Positions 1 to 10,681 of a DNA stretch of 64,000 nucleotides are shown piece by piece (within the stretch, counting starts at the first letter, position 1; each line of letters opens with the position of its first letter). The position numbers and the translations under genes were made by a program. The notes below the pieces were generated by a model. The model saw only the letters and a program-made list of their open reading frames with translations, was not told the DNA's origin and searched no databases. The DNA is from Sipunculus nudus (lineage: Eukaryota > Annelida > Sipuncula > Golfingiida > Sipunculidae). The stretch spans positions 47,687,327 through 47,751,326 of the forward strand of contig CM049308.1 of assembly GCA_026874595.1 (NCBI GenBank), given 5' to 3'.

Positions 1-1
1 T

Positions 2-892
2 TCTGAACTGAGGAGCTTCCTTGGGTTTGCCTCGTACTATCGGAGGTTTATACCTGGGTATTCGCACATAGCTGCCCCACTGACAGCCTTGACTATGAAG
101 GACACCAGGTTTGAGTGGGGGGATGACTATGAGGAAGCCTTCCAACAGCTGCGACAGATGTTAACGACCGCACCTGTGTTGGCATACCCTCGCCCAGAGG
201 GTCTGTTGATCTTGGACACGGACGCTAGTGGGGTGAGCATTGGGAGTTGCCTCTCCCAGATACAGAATGAACAAGAGCGGGTTGTGGCTTACACTAGCAA
301 AAGCCTCAGTAGTGCCCAGAGGAAATATTGCACCACCAAATGGTTGGCCGTGGTGACCTTTGTCAAGCATTTCCGTATATACTTATGGGGAAGGCCGTTC
401 GTAATCCATATAGATCAAGCTTCTCTGACATGGTTGCTGAGCTTCAAGGAACCAGAGGGCATGATAGCTAGGTTGATTTCCATGCTAGATACTTACAATT
501 TCACCATTCGCAATCGCCCTGGGGTTAAACATGGGAATGCCGATGGACTCACTCGACAGCAGTGCACTCAGTGCAAGCGGCATGATTGCTGTATGACCTC
601 CCTGGGGTCCCGGAAAGCAGAAACGGTAACCCAAGCTAATACCGAGCAGGCTGCTCAGTCCAACTGGCTAGACAGCTGGAGTGTTGGTCAGCTGTGTCAA
701 CTCCAGGTGGAAGATCCAGATATTGCCAAGGTTATGCGCTGGCTAATGTCTGGCCGAGAAAGACCAAATTGGCATGAAATATCCCATGAGGGAAAGGACA
801 TTAAGGCTTTGTGGAGCCAATGGAGTATCCTAGAAATTCGCAATGGAAGTTTGTTTAGGAGGCCAAGTCCAGGACAATCTATCAGTTGGTAG
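2..892 (+). pseudogene. Ty3/gypsy pol fragment 1: RT tail and RNase H
   Basis: Open from the left edge to a stop at 890-892. The first residues (LRSFLGFASYYRRFIPGY) are the typical junction between reverse transcriptase and RNase H in Ty3/gypsy pol. RNase H follows, with ILDTDASGVSIG, VVAYTSKSLSSAQRKY, VIHIDQASLTWL and the late NRPGVKHGNADGLTR motif. RNase H degrades the RNA strand of the hybrid during reverse transcription of the element. The frame breaks near 866-886 by a 1-nt shift and integrase continues in the next frame. The gag, protease and main RT parts lie left of the window. Identification of the family is firm; the element is defective. Confidence 0.93.
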
Positions 893-1341
893 CTCCCCCT
901 GGGATCCGGAAAGAAATAATGACACAGCTGCATAATCACAAACCTGATGGGCATCTTTGGGTCTCCAAGACGCGTCATAACATCAGACAGCGGTTTTATT
1001 GGCCTGGGCTGCGAGGAGATGTCGAACGGTGGTGCAAGTGGTGCAGGGACTGTGGGGCACAGAAACCCAGACAAAAGAGCAATAAGGCACCACTCAGACA
1101 TGAGGTGGCAGGCTTGCCCCTGGAGAGAATTGCGTTAGACATCATGGGACCTCTGTCAAAATCTCAGTCCGGGAACCAATATATTTTGGTGATAGGCGAC
1201 TACTTCACCAAATGGACTGAGGCCTATGCCCTACCCGACCACACCGCCCAGACTGTTGCTAGGGTTGTGGTGAACAAGTGGATTTGTTGGCTGGGGGTGC
1301 CTCGGGTCATCCATACGGATCAAGGGAGACTTTGGGAGTAA
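886..1341 (+). pseudogene. Ty3/gypsy pol fragment 1: integrase zinc domain and first half of core
   Basis: This is the continuation of pol after a frameshift. It shows an integrase HHCC zinc domain (paired His in LHNHKPDGHLW, paired Cys in WCKWCRDCG, with FYWPGLR between). The start of the rve catalytic core follows, with the first Asp in IALDIMGPL and the second in VIHTDQG. The residue after HL in the zinc domain is Trp where Gly is usual. The frame ends in a premature stop at 1339-1341, just after the second catalytic Asp, so this copy cannot make integrase. The annotated start is only the frame entry point and is not an initiation codon. Confidence 0.92.
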
Positions 1342-2171
1342 TCTCGTAAAAGAGATGTGTTGAATGTTAGACATTCAAAAGACAAAAACAACGCCCTATC
1401 ATCTGCAGTCTGATGGGATGATAGAGAGATTTAATCGGACGGTAGCGCAGATGCTCGCAGCCTTCGTGAGAGAGAACAAGCGCGAATGGGATGAGTACCT
1501 CTCGTACCTGACGTTGGCTTATCGAAGCACCATGCACGAGAGCACTGGCGTGACGCCAAACCTAATGATGTTTGGAAGGGTGGTTACTCTTCCTGTCGAC
1601 ATCATGGCGGGGTGTTCCCCTTGTGAAGGAGAGGTGCCCAAGTGTCCAGTGGTATGCACCAAGTGGTTACGTGAGGCCCTGACTACGGCATTTGCTAATG
1701 CTAGGAGGCACCTGACACAGGCTGCGAACCGACAGAAACGACGGTATGACTGACAGGCTAACAAACGTGGGTTTGCTGATGGTGATTGGTGTGTACTGGT
1801 TCTATCCGCCTGTTGCACATGACAAGTTTGGTTCTGGGTGGTTTGGACCTTATTTGGTAGTTCAGCGGGTAACTGACTTGTTATACAAGATTCAATTGTC
1901 GGCTCACTCTTAGCCGAAAGTGGTACACGTGGACCAGTTGAGACCATATCCAGTGGGAAATTGTGGGGACGACCCTGTAGATTGGCGTATTCAAACTCTC
2001 GACCCTGTGAAAGTGGAGCCAGATGCTGACGAGAATGATTCTGACCTGGGCTCAGAGTCAGGAGATGGTTGTAGTGATAGGGAGACCCCTTCTGCAACCG
2101 TAGAAATAGAGCCGGTTGAGGAATTGGGGCGTGGTAAGTGTTCACGGCCTCCCGAACGACTAGACTTGTAG
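1342..2171 (+). pseudogene. Ty3/gypsy pol fragment 1: integrase C-terminal half
   Basis: After another frame change and an in-frame TGA near 1363, the integrase core resumes. It carries the catalytic Glu in SDGMIERFNRTVAQML and the LAYRSTMHESTGVTP segment typical of Ty3/gypsy integrases. Further stops and shifts follow at about 1753 and 1910. The tail carries a GPY/F-type module (FGPYLVVQRVTDLLYKI) and VVHVDQLRPYP, then an acidic C-terminus (about 1920-2171) ending in a stop at 2169-2171. No chromodomain is evident. The breaks are spread along the length, which indicates an old copy. Confidence 0.88.
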
Positions 2172-2175
2172 AGGT

Positions 2176-2669
2176 GTGAGAACGCCTGAACTTATGAGTG
2201 CCTGTTTTGTGTGTTGTAGAGAGGCTGAAGTGATGGCGGACTGCCCAAACTGTGGGGAAGAGTGTCCAGAACTGCTAAGGGACAAGCCCCTCAGCCTGGA
2301 TGAAGGAGGGCCAGGCGCAGGAAGGGGAGAGGACATCTCCCGTCCTCTGAGTATCTTGTCATTCCCTAACGACCCTTCACGCCCCAACCAAGATTTCTGG
2401 GTTTTGGACCCCCGGACTGGGGACTTTGTGGCTCCAGAGATGCTGGGGTTCCGGCGGACAGGTCTGGCCGCCTCCGCCAGATGACGGATGAAGAGGTCAG
2501 GCGATGGAGATTTGAGCAGGCCAAGAAAAAATTCAAGGGAGAGATACCCCTCGGCCACCCCAGACCAACAGATCCCGAGGACAACCGTTGCCGAGGTCCA
2601 GGACACCTCAAGCTAGGAGAGGACAGGCCAACAACTGACTACGAGGCAGGATTCCCTCGTCTGCACTGA
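2176..2669 (+). pseudogene. Gypsy element 1: extra ORF downstream of pol, first part
   Basis: Two overlapping frames (2176-2484 and 2481-2669) follow pol directly, in the position where some gypsy elements carry a third ORF. The start has a Cys cluster (CFVCCREAEVMADCPNCGEEC), which suggests a small zinc-binding module. The rest is Pro/Gly-rich and charged (MTDEEVRRWRFEQAKKKF). I see no signal peptide, furin site or transmembrane segment, so I do not call it an envelope. The ATG-led start after the pol stop is plausible, but no named family is recognised. Confidence 0.55.
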
Positions 2670-2719
2670 TCCGTGGTGGTCGACCTGCCTCCGTCCGGGC
2701 TGGGCTGAATAAACAAGAT

Positions 2720-3417
2720 GTGGCTGTGGGGGCTCCCAGCCAGGATACTGGTCCATGGGGCAGTGACTCCTACTGGAGGTGTGCAGTTGCCGCCTGCCAA
2801 GGGCAGCCGCCCTTTGCTAGCCTTAGAGCCTTGGAGAGACATCTCCAGAGAATTCACCTGCCGGAGGTCGTCCAGTATGTCTGTCCGATAGGAGGCGAGG
2901 CTTGTTTGGAAGTTGTAAGGATGAACGAGTGCGACGACACCTCGCTCAGGATTCCCTCCCTGGCTTCTCCTGGGAGAGGCAGCAACTTCTAGGCCGACAC
3001 CTGCCCTGGATTCTGTGGTCGAACCCTGACTGGGTTCCTCCTGGGGACCTGCCGCCGCTTCCCGTGGGCCCCGAGACAGGAAAACCCCTTGTGATGGAAC
3101 CGTGTTCTCTGCGTTTGCCGGAAGGCGTCTGGAGGAGGACTGCGTCCCCTCTCTGTGAAAGGACCACCCCTGCTCTGGACCAGAGTGGCTCCTGGTCCCG
3201 AGGCGTGTCAGGGACGCCGACGGTGATGTCCCTCTCATCACTGGACGGGGACGACGTCCAAGAGAAGGCCATACGCCAGCATGTGACATCCATCTGGAGC
3301 AAGAGCAATGCGCTGGCCCAAGAGGAGAAGAAGCTGGCCCAAGAGGAGAGCGAGTTGGTGGCGCAGCTCCACCAAATTCATCTAAAACGGGGGTGCCGTC
3401 CCCACCTTGATGCCTAG
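2720..3417 (+). pseudogene. Gypsy element 1: extra ORF, C2H2 zinc-finger part
   Basis: This continues the third ORF with a frame change near 2900-2990. About residues 20-55 form a C2H2-like finger: C-x4-C, then F-x5-L-x2-H-x4-H in PPFASLRALERHLQRIH. A second Cys/His cluster starts at YVCPIGGEAC and runs across the frame break. Later residues include SRGVSGTPTVMSLSSLDGDD. The C-terminus has a short charged, coiled-coil-like stretch (AQEEKKLAQEESELVAQL). The stop is at 3415-3417, shortly before the polypurine tract. A DNA- or RNA-binding accessory role is inferred only from the fingers. The usual function of this ORF is not known to me. Confidence 0.55.
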
Positions 3418-3577
3418 GGCGGAGCATCCTAGCTAGGATGCTGGTGAAGGAGTCTCCAGAACCGTTTAGCATTGCGTCCCTGGACTTATTTAAGTAGTTG
3501 TATTTTTCCTTGTGAATAAGTTTATTATATTTTTTTATGGTTTAGCGTTGGAGTAGTTCACGGGCGAACTCTTTTTT

Positions 3578-3589
3578 AGTAGAGGGAGT
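3578..3589 (+). promoter_or_regulatory. Polypurine tract of gypsy element 1
   Basis: A purine-rich run (GTAGAGGGAG) sits directly before the TGTAGCGG that I take as the LTR start. In LTR elements such a tract primes plus-strand DNA synthesis. Confidence 0.5.
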
Positions 3590-3975
3590 TGTAGCGGTTT
3601 AAGGGGGGGGGGGGGTCACTAGACAGAGGCCAGTAATTGCTGTGACACAGGGTCGACATTGGGCTAGATAGTAGCGGGCCCCTGATTGGCCAGGAACAGA
3701 AGGTAGCCAGGCCTTGATTGGCCGCTGCGCGAGGTTGAAGAAGAATGGAGAGAGCTGGACGAGGGAGGCAGATTTGATTGAGGAGAACGACAATTACGGG
3801 AAGAGAGACTGATTTCTAGAGGTGAGAGCGGGTAGTGGAGGTATAGGAGAGAACGAATCGTAATCTGTAATTAGCAAATAAACTGTTGTTGTTCTAACAG
3901 GACTTGTCTTGTTCCTTGCTCCCTGGCTGGGACAGAGGGGTCCGCCATTTGCAATTCGAGGAATTCGGGGTCCTA
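3590..3975 (+). repeat. 3' LTR of gypsy element 1 (right border approximate)
   Basis: A non-coding block starts TGTAGCGGTTTAAG after the polypurine tract. It contains a G run (3603-3615) and an AATAAA polyadenylation signal at 3877-3882, followed by a GT-rich stretch. The right border is uncertain because the 5' LTR is outside the window, so terminal identity and target-site duplication cannot be checked. Confidence 0.6.
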
Positions 3976-4107
3976 CTAAGATTTAATACGGGCATGTACC
4001 CCCGGGGGCTGGATAGTCGAACCAAATAAGCCAAAATATGGTACAGTAATTTTAACAGAGTATCAATATTACTGTGGAATAGTTCTATGACTTCATCTTT
4101 AGAATGC

Positions 4108-4365
4108 TCAAAAAACTGGAACTAAATTTCTCATGAAGTTTTCTGGGAATTCATCCTCTTTATTTGATTCAAGTATCTCGATAATATCCCTTTCTTTAGT
4201 TGCATGGAGTCTTTCTGTGTTTGTTTTATTTGTAGATGCTTTATCTCTCTTTTTGTGTTTTTCAAGGCATGGTGGGCATAACAACTCATCTCCATTTGAC
4301 AGTCTGAGACCACACTGATCCTTTTTACAATGTTCACAATAAACACAAGAAACTTGTCCAATCAA
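4108..4365 (-). CDS. Cys-rich hypothetical ORF, possible fragment
   Basis: An 85-codon minus-strand ORF of protein-like composition. Near the N-terminus it has spaced Cys/His pairs (CVYCEHCKKDQCG, then LLCPPCLEKHKKRDK), which suggests a treble-clef or PHD/RING-like zinc module. A Lys/Glu-rich, probably helical tail follows (HATKERDIIEILESNKEDEF). I do not recognise the protein. It may be an exon or relic of a transposon-encoded or domesticated protein, since it lies between an LTR and a tandem repeat. A candidate ATG is at 4363-4365, but no promoter or splice context supports it. Confidence 0.35.
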   Translation of the reverse strand: MIGQVSCVYCEHCKKDQCGLRLSNGDELLCPPCLEKHKKRDKASTNKTNTERLHATKERDIIEILESNKEDEFPENFMRNLVPVF

Positions 4366-4682
4366 GTGAAAGTTTGTGTTCAGAGGAATTAGACCGTGTC
4401 AGTACAATGGAATGTCCCTGCTAGGGGGATTTCCAATGGTCAGGTACCGTTTGTTGTTAGCAACCACTGCAAGGTGAGCGATAATTAGTTCTGGTATTTA
4501 AAAACATAGCTAGTTGTCTCGACATGATTCAAAAAGTGATATCCCTATGTTCTATAGGTGGTGTTGCTTATTATCCAGTTTATGAACAAGTGTTTAGTCA
4601 GGCAGGGTATAGCACTTACCAAATAAATACAATTTGGTCTGCTGTTTCTGGCTGTGATGTCTTCTCACTCATGCGCAACTAA

Positions 4683-6529
4683 TAATGGAAAATTTGATAC
4701 AAAAGCTGTAGTATCTGAACAACTAATGCATTGATAACTATGATTTTTTTAATGGCTTTTGGTTATGGAATGTTTCATCACTTTCTGCAGACTGGTGGTG
4801 CAACCTGTATTTTTTTTAAATTTTTATCAAAGTTTTTTTCACTATTTTTGAGACCTCTAAAGATGTGGTCATCTGTCAACAAGGCACACATCCTAAGGAC
4901 TGGACCTAGAATCTTCTCCTTGACATGCAGGGAGGCCCATGAAAAGTCTCTGTGGAAACCTGGAATAAGGTCTCTGTTACCCATGTTCTTCCAGCTATGG
5001 GGCTCCGAAGTACCCCCCAGAATAATGGAAAATTTGAAACAAAAGCTCAAGTATCTGAACAACTAATGCATTGATAACCATGATTTTTTGCATGGATATT
5101 GGTCATGGAATGTTTCATCATTTTCTACAGACTGGTGGCACTACCTGTATTTTTTTTATTTTTTACGATTTTTTTTCTCTATTTTTGAGACTTTGAAAGA
5201 TGCGATCATCTGTTAACAGGGCACAAATCCTAAGGACTGGACATGGAATCTTTTCTCTTGGCATGCATGGGTCGCATGAAAAGTCTCTGTGGAAACCTGG
5301 AATAAGGTCTCTGTTACCCATATTCTTCTAGCTATAGGGCTTTGAAGTACACCCAAGAACAACTAAAAATTTTGTACAAAAGCTCTAGTATCTCAACAAA
5401 TAGTTAATTGATTGCATGATTCTTTGCATGCATATTCATCATGGAGTGTTTCATCAATTCCTGTTGACTGGTGGCGCCACCTGTATTTTTTCGTTTTTTT
5501 AATGATTTTTTCTCTCTATTTTGGAGACCTTAAAAGATGCGATCATCTGTTAACAGGGCACAAATCGTAACCACTGGACCTAGAATCTTCTATCTTGACA
5601 TGCATGCTTGGAGTTCAATAAAAATATTTCTGTGGAAACCTGAAATAAGGTCTCTGTTACCCATATCCTCTGAGCTATGAGGCTCAGTAGATCCCAAAGA
5701 ATAACTTAAAATTTGATACAAAAGCTCTAGTATCTTAACAAATTTTGCATGATTGCCATGGTTCTTTGCATGCATTTTCATCATGGAGTGTTTCATCAGT
5801 TCTTGCAGACTGGTGGTGTTACCTAGATTTTTTCTAATTTTTATGCATTTTCTCTCTATTTTTGAGACCGTAAAAGATGCGGCCATTTGTTATGAGGGCA
5901 GAGAGGTCAATGAAAAATATCCCTTGAAACCTGAAATTAGGTCTCTGTTACCCATATTCTCTGAACTATGGGGCTTATAAGCACCCCTAGCATAATTTAA
6001 AATTTGATACCAAAGCAGGGCACAAATTATAACCATTGGAACTAGAAACTTCTAACTTAGAATCCAGGGAGGTCCATGAAAAGTCTCCTTGAAACATGAA
6101 ATTAGGTCTCTGTTACCCATAATCTTTGAGCAATGGGGCTTATAAGCGCACCCCAGAATTTTTGAAAATTTGATACCAAAAGTAGAGCACAAATGAAAAC
6201 CATTGGACCAAGAATCTTCTCACTTGGCATCCTGAGAATTCCTCAAAAGTTCTCCCCTCAAGACCTGAAATTGGGTCACTGTGACCTTTATTCATAGATT
6301 TTTTTGGGTATGTTTGAGCATCCCAGAAGTAATAAAATACAAATTGCCAGGTTTCTTCAGGAAAGGCTGGTTGGATTCTCATCAAATTTGGTGTGCTTAT
6401 GGGTCTTGATGAACTTAAGCTAATATGCATGAATGATGATGCCACCTATATTATCTTAATTAGTAGCCTGTGCAAGGACATATTGTCAACATGTCAGTCG
6501 GCTGAGCGTCATGACCCACGGGTCGCTTG
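4683..6529 (+). mobile_element. HLE-A copy, 5'-truncated, with internal ~340-bp repeats
   Basis: Tandem units of about 340 bp (same phase near 4731, 5069 and 5408). Each reads through a GGCACAAATCGTAACC block, a GGTCTCTGTTACCCATAT block and a GGTGGCGCCACC-like palindrome. The 3' end has the family hairpin (GACCCACGGGTC) followed by GCTTGTT at about 6525-6531. The family 5' hairpin is absent, so the copy is truncated. No protein is encoded. Confidence 0.75.
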
Positions 6530-6553
6530 TTTGATATGTGTTATCTTTTCTTT

Positions 6554-7988
6554 TCAGGTGTACCTTGCTGTGTATGATCAGTTCTTTCTGATGTACCTTG
6601 ATGTATTTGGTCTGTTATTTCAGGTGTACCTTGATGTATCTTGTCTGTTATTTCAGGTGTATTGTGATTTGTATGATCTGTTTTTTCAGATTAACCTTGA
6701 TGTATCTGATCTGTTATTTCAGGTGTACCTTGATGTGTGCTCTTTTATTGTATTCTCCAAAACTGAGTGTTTCGGATACTATGTTTTCAGCCCGATGTTG
6801 CCTCAGCCACCTCATAGGTTTCAGGAGAACTCCTCCGTAACCACTAGACAGAATATTATGAAACTCAGGATTATGAACAGGTCACATTTGAACTGCTGCG
6901 CCCTCTTTCCTCTGCACTGCATCCATTTGTGTGCCTGTTTTCACACATAATCCCACATTTCTTGGGACTAGTTTGACCAACTGTTTTGAAATTTTGCATG
7001 AATGTAGCCCTTGGATAGCTTTATAACATACACAAAACTTGTAACACCATCTACAACCATTTGTGCACAGCATCCGTCTGTTCATCTGCCTTGGGTTAAA
7101 ATCACTCATATTTCGGCAGTGGTTGGACTTATCCACCTGAAATTATGCATGTGTATACATCATGAATAGATTTCCCATTATTATGACAGATGGCACCACC
7201 TACAAACATATTTACACTGCAGACATCTGCTAATATCTCAGGACTTGTTTGATGTAAAGGCCTGTAATTTTGCATATGTATAGATCTTATATAACTCTTT
7301 AACACACACAGAACTGATAGCACCAGCTGCAACTATTTTTGCATGGTGTCCATCTGTTTTCTACTAGGGTAAAAATCACTTATCTTGGCAGTGGTGTGAC
7401 TTATCCACCAGAAATTTTGCATGTGTATACATCTTGGATAGCTTTCTCATTCAAATGACATGTGGGCCCACCTACAATCATGTTTATGTGGCAGTCATGC
7501 ATGCCTATATGCAACACATCTCACTCTACTATGTTTTCACCTTACCACTCTATCCATGCCTCATTTCACCTGTACCACTCTGATTTCAGTGGGTACATGT
7601 AGTCGCCTGTTGACTACCCATTTTCTAGTTTCAGTTGTATTTTTATATATCTGATCAATTATTTCAGGTGTATTTTGATATGTATGATCTGTTCTTTTGG
7701 TTGTTACTTTATGTGTGATCTGTAAACAGGTGTATTTTGATGTACATGATCTATTATTTTCTTGTTATGCGTATGATTCTTTCAGGTGTACCTTGATGCA
7801 TCTGATCTGTTATTTCAGATGTATTTTGATGTGTGTAATCTGTTATTTCAGATGTTAATTGATTTGTGTGATCTGTTATTTTTTAGATGTACCTTGCATG
7901 ATGTGTGAGATATGTTCTTTTAGATGTATTTTGATGTGTATGATCTTTTAATTCAGGTGTACCTTGAATGTATGTTCTGTTCTTTCAG
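6554..7988 (+). repeat. 33-bp minisatellite of exon-1 acceptor copies
   Basis: Units of 33 bp repeat the real splice acceptor and first codons of exon 1, TTATTTCAG|GTGTACCTTG. AG dinucleotides lie at 6622, 6655, 6688 and 6721, then 7666, 7784, 7817, 7850, 7885, 7922 and 7955, with the real one at 7987. The array is split by an HLE-B element (6749-7628). Some units have lost the AG or the tract. Confidence 0.9.
6749..7628 (+). mobile_element. HLE-B copy inserted in the acceptor array
   Basis: The left end TGTATTCTCCAAAAC matches the HLE-B 5' end. The right end has a stem GTAGTC/GACTAC followed by CCATTTTCTAG. Array sequence continues on both sides (CTTTTAT before, TTTCAG after), so the borders are fixed by the interrupted 33-bp unit. 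There is no target-site duplication, as expected for a Helitron-type insertion. Confidence 0.8.
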
Positions 7989-8080
7989 GTGTATCTTGAT
8001 GTATGTGACCCTATTAGTGCTATGGTTGACCTGATAGATAAGGTAATTCCTGGGGGGATCATAGCTGTATACAGTCCAAG
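7989..8080 (+). CDS. Exon 1 in view: TRM61-like unit A, motif IV and following strand
   Basis: 92 nt, 30 codons plus 2 nt (phase 0 in, phase 2 out), with acceptor TTCTTTCAG and donor AAG|GTAAGA. It encodes VYLDVCDPISAMVDLIDKV followed by IPGGIIAVYSP. From family knowledge this matches the TrmI/TRM61 segment LDxxxP...L...GG...Y, where the Asp belongs to motif IV near the active site. These enzymes methylate N1 of adenosine 58 in tRNA using S-adenosylmethionine. Upstream exons of unit A (N-terminal domain and SAM motif I) were not found between 3975 and 7988 and should lie left of the window. Joining to exon 2 forms AG|T (Ser), giving SPSISHLV, a family-like continuation. Confidence 0.8.
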
Positions 8081-8239
8081 GTAAGACACATAATGTACCT
8101 TTGGAAAATAAGGAAAATTTTATGATAATAATACAAAGGGGGGAAAATAGCAAACCTTTGCAAATATGACCTCAGAATCTACTACAGGCAATAGTATTAT
8201 CACCATGTGATAATTTAAAAATAATTTAATGTTTTACTA

Positions 8240-8730
8240 GTTGTATGCCTTCCAGTAACCATTACTTGCTTAAACAAGTCTGTAAATAAATTTTTTCTAT
8301 GAATCTAAAATTTGACATAATGTTAGAAGATCTCCTAACAAACCCAAAACTGGGTCACTGCAACTTTGTTCCTTCTAGAATTAAAAAAAACCCCTCAATT
8401 TTCCATTAAAAACATATCAATATACTTCAGGTATGCCTAATATAAAAAACTACTTGTCTCTTTTTGTTTATGTTTAGCATAAAGATTCCTCTATATATTT
8501 CCTTTGTAAATTTTAAACATCATGTCAGCTGTTGTAAGTAATTTTTTTACAAAAAGCCAACTCAGTACAGTGGTGTGCAGTGAGTGCCGAGTGAGTGTTA
8601 TGTAATTTGGATCACTCCAGGCAGCTCCCTTTGCAGAGCTGAGCTAGCTTTCCCCTCTGCCTAACCTCCCCCCCCCCCCCCCCCCTTAACCATGAACAGG
8701 ATGCATAAACGAGATGAATGTTATAATTTT
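8240..8730 (+). repeat. Dispersed repeat related to 53740-54400
   Basis: Blocks such as AAACTGGGTCACTG, TTTTCCATT and GCCTAATATAAAAA occur in the same order at 8340-8450 and 53820-53930. It is therefore a degraded internal segment of an HLE-A-type element without recognisable ends. Confidence 0.6.
8671..8686. repeat. Poly-C run
   Basis: An uninterrupted C run just before the HLE-A element at 8737. Its length in the assembly may be unreliable. Confidence 0.9.
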
Positions 8731-8736
8731 CTGTTT

Positions 8737-10681
8737 TTAGCTCAAGTGACTTAGGGTCATCTGAGCTGTAGCGATGGTCCTGTGTCCATCATCCAGCTGT
8801 CTGGCCGGCTGTTAACTGAACACATTTTGAAACCTTTGGACCTTGAAACCTGTAACTTGATATCCTTGGAGGTCAATAAAAAATCTCCTAGGAAACCTAA
8901 AATTAGGTTACTGTGATCTATTTCCTCAGAGCTATGGTGCTTGCAAGTATCCCCCAGAATAATAAAAAAATTAATACATTACCTTCAGTAACTTGATAAT
9001 AAATTCATAGATTACCCTTAATCTTGCCTTGAATATTGACCATGACTAGGGTTGTCAGTTCCCAACAACTGGTGGCACAACTTACATTTTTACGATTTTT
9101 CTTTCCTGTTTTTGAGGCGTCAAATGACAGCATTTATGTCAGTTTCTCGACTGTGGTTTCATCTTATGTCCCGAAACCTGGTGTGTTTATTGAATATTAC
9201 TAGTTTTTGTCAGTTCCTGACACCACCTGTATTTTTTTTCTATTTAGGAATATTTTCCTGTCTTTTGAGACTTCAAGATTATATTGATACTATCAGATTT
9301 GCCACTGTGGTTTCATCTAGTGTCATGAAACCTTGTGTGTTATAAGGACCCACTTGAATAAGTGGATGCACTGTGGTAATCACCTTGTCCATCCATCTAA
9401 CCATCTATTCATCTTTCTGTATATCCGTCAAATTTTGTTTCCTGATGATAACTCCAGTTTTGATTGAAAATCGGTCTCAAACTTGAATTATATATGGCCA
9501 ATCTTTAAAGCAAGAACTCTATTGATTTTAGGGTCATGAGGTCAAAGGTTAGGGTCACAGGACCCACTTATTTAGGAAGATTGTGGATTCATTTAAAGCC
9601 AACTTTTCATCCAAAACCTTTTATCTAACACTATAGGTGACTTGCAAATAGGAAATGAACCTGATTGATTTTGGGGTCACAAGGTCAAGTTTACAGTGGC
9701 CATCTGTCCGCATATTTGTTTCGCCAGTTGAGATTATCATATTGATTTCAAACTTGATTAATAAATTGCCCACCAATATAGTAATAACCCTGTTTTATTT
9801 TGGGGTCATGAGGTCAAAACTCAAGGTCACAGGGGTCATTGGTCCATATATTTGTTTCTGAATGATATCTCCAGGTTGGATTGAAATATTGGTTTAAGCA
9901 TAACTAATATATGGCCCACAACTAAAGTTAGAACCCTTTCAATTTTGGGATCATGCAGTCATAGGTCAAGGTCACAGGGCCCACTCTTTTAAAAAGATTG
10001 TGGATGCATTTTAAGCCAAACTTTTCATCCCAAACTTTCCATCTTTCGTATTTTGCTCATTTGCAAATAGTGGAAGAAATCTATGGATTTTGGGGTCACA
10101 ATGTCAAAGGTCAAGGTCACAGGGGCCATCTGTCCACATATTTGTTATTGAATGGTAGTTCCAGTTTTGGAAGACAGATTAGCTTCAAACTTGTTTAAAT
10201 GTATCCTTTCATCTTAAACTTAGGCCCATTTACTATTTTTTTCCCTAATTGCATCATTATATGGTTTCAGGCCACAAATTTCATATATTACAAAGTGCAG
10301 ATGCAATGTATACCAAAATGGCCTGTTTTAACTCACTTATCAAACTTAGTTTATGCTCAATTGAATATAGAAAGTAAAAATTTTTTTTACAGCAGTTTAT
10401 TTCAGTTAAAAAAATTAAATGTGCATTACTATGCTTCAGCTAATGTCCATTATTCTATAATTTACAGGGTTTTGTAAGTTCCCAGTGGGTATATATACAT
10501 GCATATTACAGTCACTTAATTGAAATACTGAAACTTTTACAAATACATGTATGTGGTAATGAGAGACTACTGCATTTCTCATGTAGTCCATAAAAGTGCA
10601 CAGTCTACACAACCCCTAAGATTTCATACAAATATTCTCAGAATCAATTTCAGCTGAGAGCCGTGACCGACAGGTCCCTTG
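8737..10681 (+). mobile_element. HLE-A copy, near full length
   Basis: The 5' end TTTAGCTCAAGTGAC is followed by TCATCTGAGCT, giving a hairpin with arms AGCTCA/TGAGCT. The 3' end reads TTTCAGCTGAGAG and then CCCTTGTT. The interior is made of repeats with GGGTCATGAGGTCAAAGG and AAGGTCACAGG. No ORF looks real. A sister internal segment lies at 20925-21800. Confidence 0.75.

Noticed and set aside
2176-3417. Envelope gene after pol
   Set aside because: No signal peptide, cleavage site or membrane segment. The visible features are zinc-binding motifs.
5590-5886. Small ORFs within HLE repeats (also around 18030-19358, 28080-28713, 34709-36817 and 43440-44386)
   Set aside because: They repeat from unit to unit, occur in any strand or frame, and contain no recognisable domain.
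6393-6950. 185-codon ORF with repeated VYLDV
   Set aside because: It is the 33-bp acceptor array read through in the frame of exon 1, running on into HLE-B. The repeats come from the exon start and are not a separate gene.
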